The notes under the pieces: model-generated
Database searches by the model: none
What the model was told of the DNA's origin: nothing
What the model saw: the letters and a program-made list of their open reading frames with translations, nothing else
Made by a program: the position numbers and the translations under genes
Shown here: positions 62,589-64,000 of the stretch, in pieces
How positions within the stretch are numbered: the first letter of the stretch is position 1
Layout of the letters: the number at the start of each line of letters is the position of its first letter
DNA from: Winogradskyella helgolandensis
GTDB taxonomy: Bacteria; Bacteroidota; Bacteroidia; Flavobacteriales; Flavobacteriaceae
Reading direction: 5' to 3'
Assembly (NCBI RefSeq): GCF_013404085.1
Contig: NZ_JABFHO010000001.1
Location: 1,302,001 to 1,366,000, forward strand
DNA length: 64,000 nucleotides

Positions 62589-64000
62589 ATGTCATCAAAC
62601 AAGAAATACTGGAAAAGTGTTGAAGAGCTAAACGAAAATAGCTCTATTGTTGAGGCGCTTCAACAGAATGAATTTGTGGAAGAGATTCCTACAGACGATT
62701 TTTTGGGAGATAAAGAGTCTTTAGAATCTTCATCTACGTCGCGTCGTGATTTCTTAAAATACGTTGGTTTTAGTACAGCAGCTGCTTCTTTGGCGGCCTG
62801 TGAAGGACCTGTTATTAAATCCATTCCTTATATAGTACAACCTACTGAGATAATTCCGGGTGTTGCTAACTATTATGCAACTACGATTGCAGATGGTTTT
62901 GATTTCGCTAGTGTTTTAGTGAAGACAAGAGAAGGAAGACCTATTAAAATTGAAAATAACACGGATGCTGCAACAAACGGAACAGCAAATGCTAGAGTGA
63001 ATGCTTCAGTTTTAGGATTGTATGATAATCTTAGGGTTAAATCACCAATGAAAGGTGAGTCTAAAATTTCTTGGGATACTTTTTTATCGGAAACAACTTC
63101 AAAATTAAAGGGACTTAATGGTAAACAAATTGTGTTGTTAACGCAATCTATGCCAAGTCCATCTACAAATAAATTAATTGCAGAATTCAAAGCTAAATAT
63201 GGTAACGTAAATCACGTTGCTTATGATGCGGTTTCAGAATCTGCAACTTTAGATGCCTACCAAGCAAAGTATGGCTCAAGAGGAATGGCTAATTACGATT
63301 TCTCTAAAGCAATGACTATTGTTTCTGTTGGTGCGGATTTCTTAGGAGATTGGCAAGGTGGAGGTTTTGACTCTGCTTATGCTAAAAAGCGTATTCCAGA
63401 AAATGGTAAAATGTCTAGACATATTCAGTTTGAATCTAATATGTCATTATCTGGTGCTAACGCAGATAAGCGTGTGCCATTAACACCAAGTCAACAAAAA
63501 TTAGCTTTAGCTAAATTATATAGTAGTATTACTGGAAATTCTGTAGGAAGTGTTAATCTTCCTGAAGCATTAGACAAAGCTGTTCAAGCTGCGGCTAACG
63601 AATTAAGTAAAGCAGGAAGTAATGCTGTTGTTGTATCAGGTATTCAAGATGTGAATGCTCAATCAACAGTTTTAGAAATCAATGAGCATTTAAGAAGCAA
63701 AGCTTTTGATCCTAAAACAACAATTAAAACAAGACAGGGAAGTAATAAAGCAGTAATGCAATTAGTTGCTGATATGAAAGCTGGTAAAGTTGGTGCCATC
63801 ATTATGAATGGCGTTAATCCAATGTATACGTTGCCAAATGCTTCAGATTTTGCTGAAGGTCTTGCGAAAACAGATTTATCTGTTGCATTCTCAATGAAAC
63901 AAGATGAGACGTCAACAAATTGTCAATACATAGCAGCTGCACCTCATTATTTAGAATCTTGGGGAGATGTTGAGTTAAAAGCTGGTCATTATTCAATGAT
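62589..64000 (+). CDS. actB: Alternative complex III iron-sulfur/molybdopterin-like subunit ActB (partial, runs off window)
   Basis: The frame from ATG 62589 is open to the window end, 470 codons of a protein usually about 1000 residues long. The N-terminus MSSNKKYWKSVEELNENSSIVE (K-Y-W-K-S...L) and a delayed Tat-like motif SSTSRRDFLKYVGFSTAAASLAACEG (about 49-74) are characteristic of ActB. The visible part is the molybdopterin-oxidoreductase-like domain that has lost its cofactor (IVSVGADFLGDW, VGAIIMNGVNPMYTLPNA). The iron-sulfur domain would lie beyond the window. It follows actA after 152 bp. Confidence 0.9.
   Translation, partial: MSSNKKYWKSVEELNENSSIVEALQQNEFVEEIPTDDFLGDKESLESSSTSRRDFLKYVGFSTAAASLAACEGPVIKSIPYIVQPTEIIPGVANYYATTIADGFDFASVLVKTREGRPIKIENNTDAATNGTANARVNASVLGLYDNLRVKSPMKGESKISWDTFLSETTSKLKGLNGKQIVLLTQSMPSPSTNKLIAEFKAKYGNVNHVAYDAVSESATLDAYQAKYGSRGMANYDFSKAMTIVSVGADFLGDWQGGGFDSAYAKKRIPENGKMSRHIQFESNMSLSGANADKRVPLTPSQQKLALAKLYSSITGNSVGSVNLPEALDKAVQAAANELSKAGSNAVVVSGIQDVNAQSTVLEINEHLRSKAFDPKTTIKTRQGSNKAVMQLVADMKAGKVGAIIMNGVNPMYTLPNASDFAEGLAKTDLSVAFSMKQDETSTNCQYIAAAPHYLESWGDVELKAGHYSM

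Overview
The window looks like a chromosome segment from a marine-type member of the Flavobacteriaceae (Bacteroidota). The DNA is AT-rich and Shine-Dalgarno sequences are absent. Several promoters fit the Bacteroidota primary-sigma form (TTG, 19-21 nt, TAnnTTTG). Secreted proteins carry type IX secretion (T9SS) C-terminal sorting domains (VYPNP...GIYMLKV). The gene content is also typical: alternative complex III (ActA/ActB), an ExbB/ExbD/ExbD cluster, a DUF2723 membrane protein, a DUF5686-like barrel and cyanophycin genes.

Layout. 1-3.5 kb: a PKD-domain secreted protein (cut by the window edge), a lipoprotein, a small exported protein with a duplicated domain, and an ECF-like sigma factor with a membrane-anchored TPR partner. 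The lipoprotein and the small protein share an apparent sigma-specific promoter. 3.5-8 kb: tatD-ansA, tRNA-Ser and an exbB-TM-exbD-exbD operon. 8-22 kb: mostly minus-strand housekeeping genes (rpoN, asnS, an RND/MMPL exporter, a DUF5686-like barrel, frr, pyrH, tsf, rpsB, rpsI, rplM, Sua5). 22-24 kb: an ABC-F ATPase. 24-27.1 kb: an accessory island holding a DUF559 nuclease gene broken by an amber codon, a 26-bp inverted repeat, a 5'-truncated HaeIII-family restriction enzyme abutting a GC-rich repeat-like block, and a compact three-gene operon (XRE regulator, 77-aa protein, 168-aa protein with a possible D-ExE nuclease motif). 27-30 kb: polA. 30-36.3 kb: three T9SS cargo proteins, one with six 124-aa repeats and two LRR paralogues. 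36.4-39 kb: a TPR histidine kinase and a LuxR-type response regulator with overlapping stop codons. 39-44 kb: a cyanophycin module (isoaspartyl peptidase, cyanophycinase, CphA). 44-45.5 kb: a decayed tandem duplication that left two nearly identical 86-aa exported protein genes. 45.5-50 kb: aldehyde dehydrogenase, an exported glycosylasparaginase-like enzyme next to a decayed sugar transporter, a metallophosphoesterase and a thioredoxin-fold protein without CXXC. 50-55.6 kb: polysaccharide deacetylase, DUF2723 protein, tRNA-Gln and a universal stress protein. 55.7-60.4 kb: rimP-nusA-infB. 60.5-64 kb: a SPOR protein and the start of the ACIII operon (actA, actB cut by the edge).

How genes work together. 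CphA polymerises Asp and Arg into cyanophycin, cyanophycinase cuts it to beta-Asp-Arg, and the isoaspartyl peptidase frees the amino acids. The sigma factor probably drives its two minus-strand neighbours through a conserved GGGTAACAATTT-N13-ATATAAGG element. ActA and ActB begin a quinol-oxidising respiratory complex. No complete novel defence system could be proven. The best candidates for unrecognised biology are the XRE/77-aa/168-aa operon, the palindrome-associated DUF559 locus, and the retained 86-aa gene pair.
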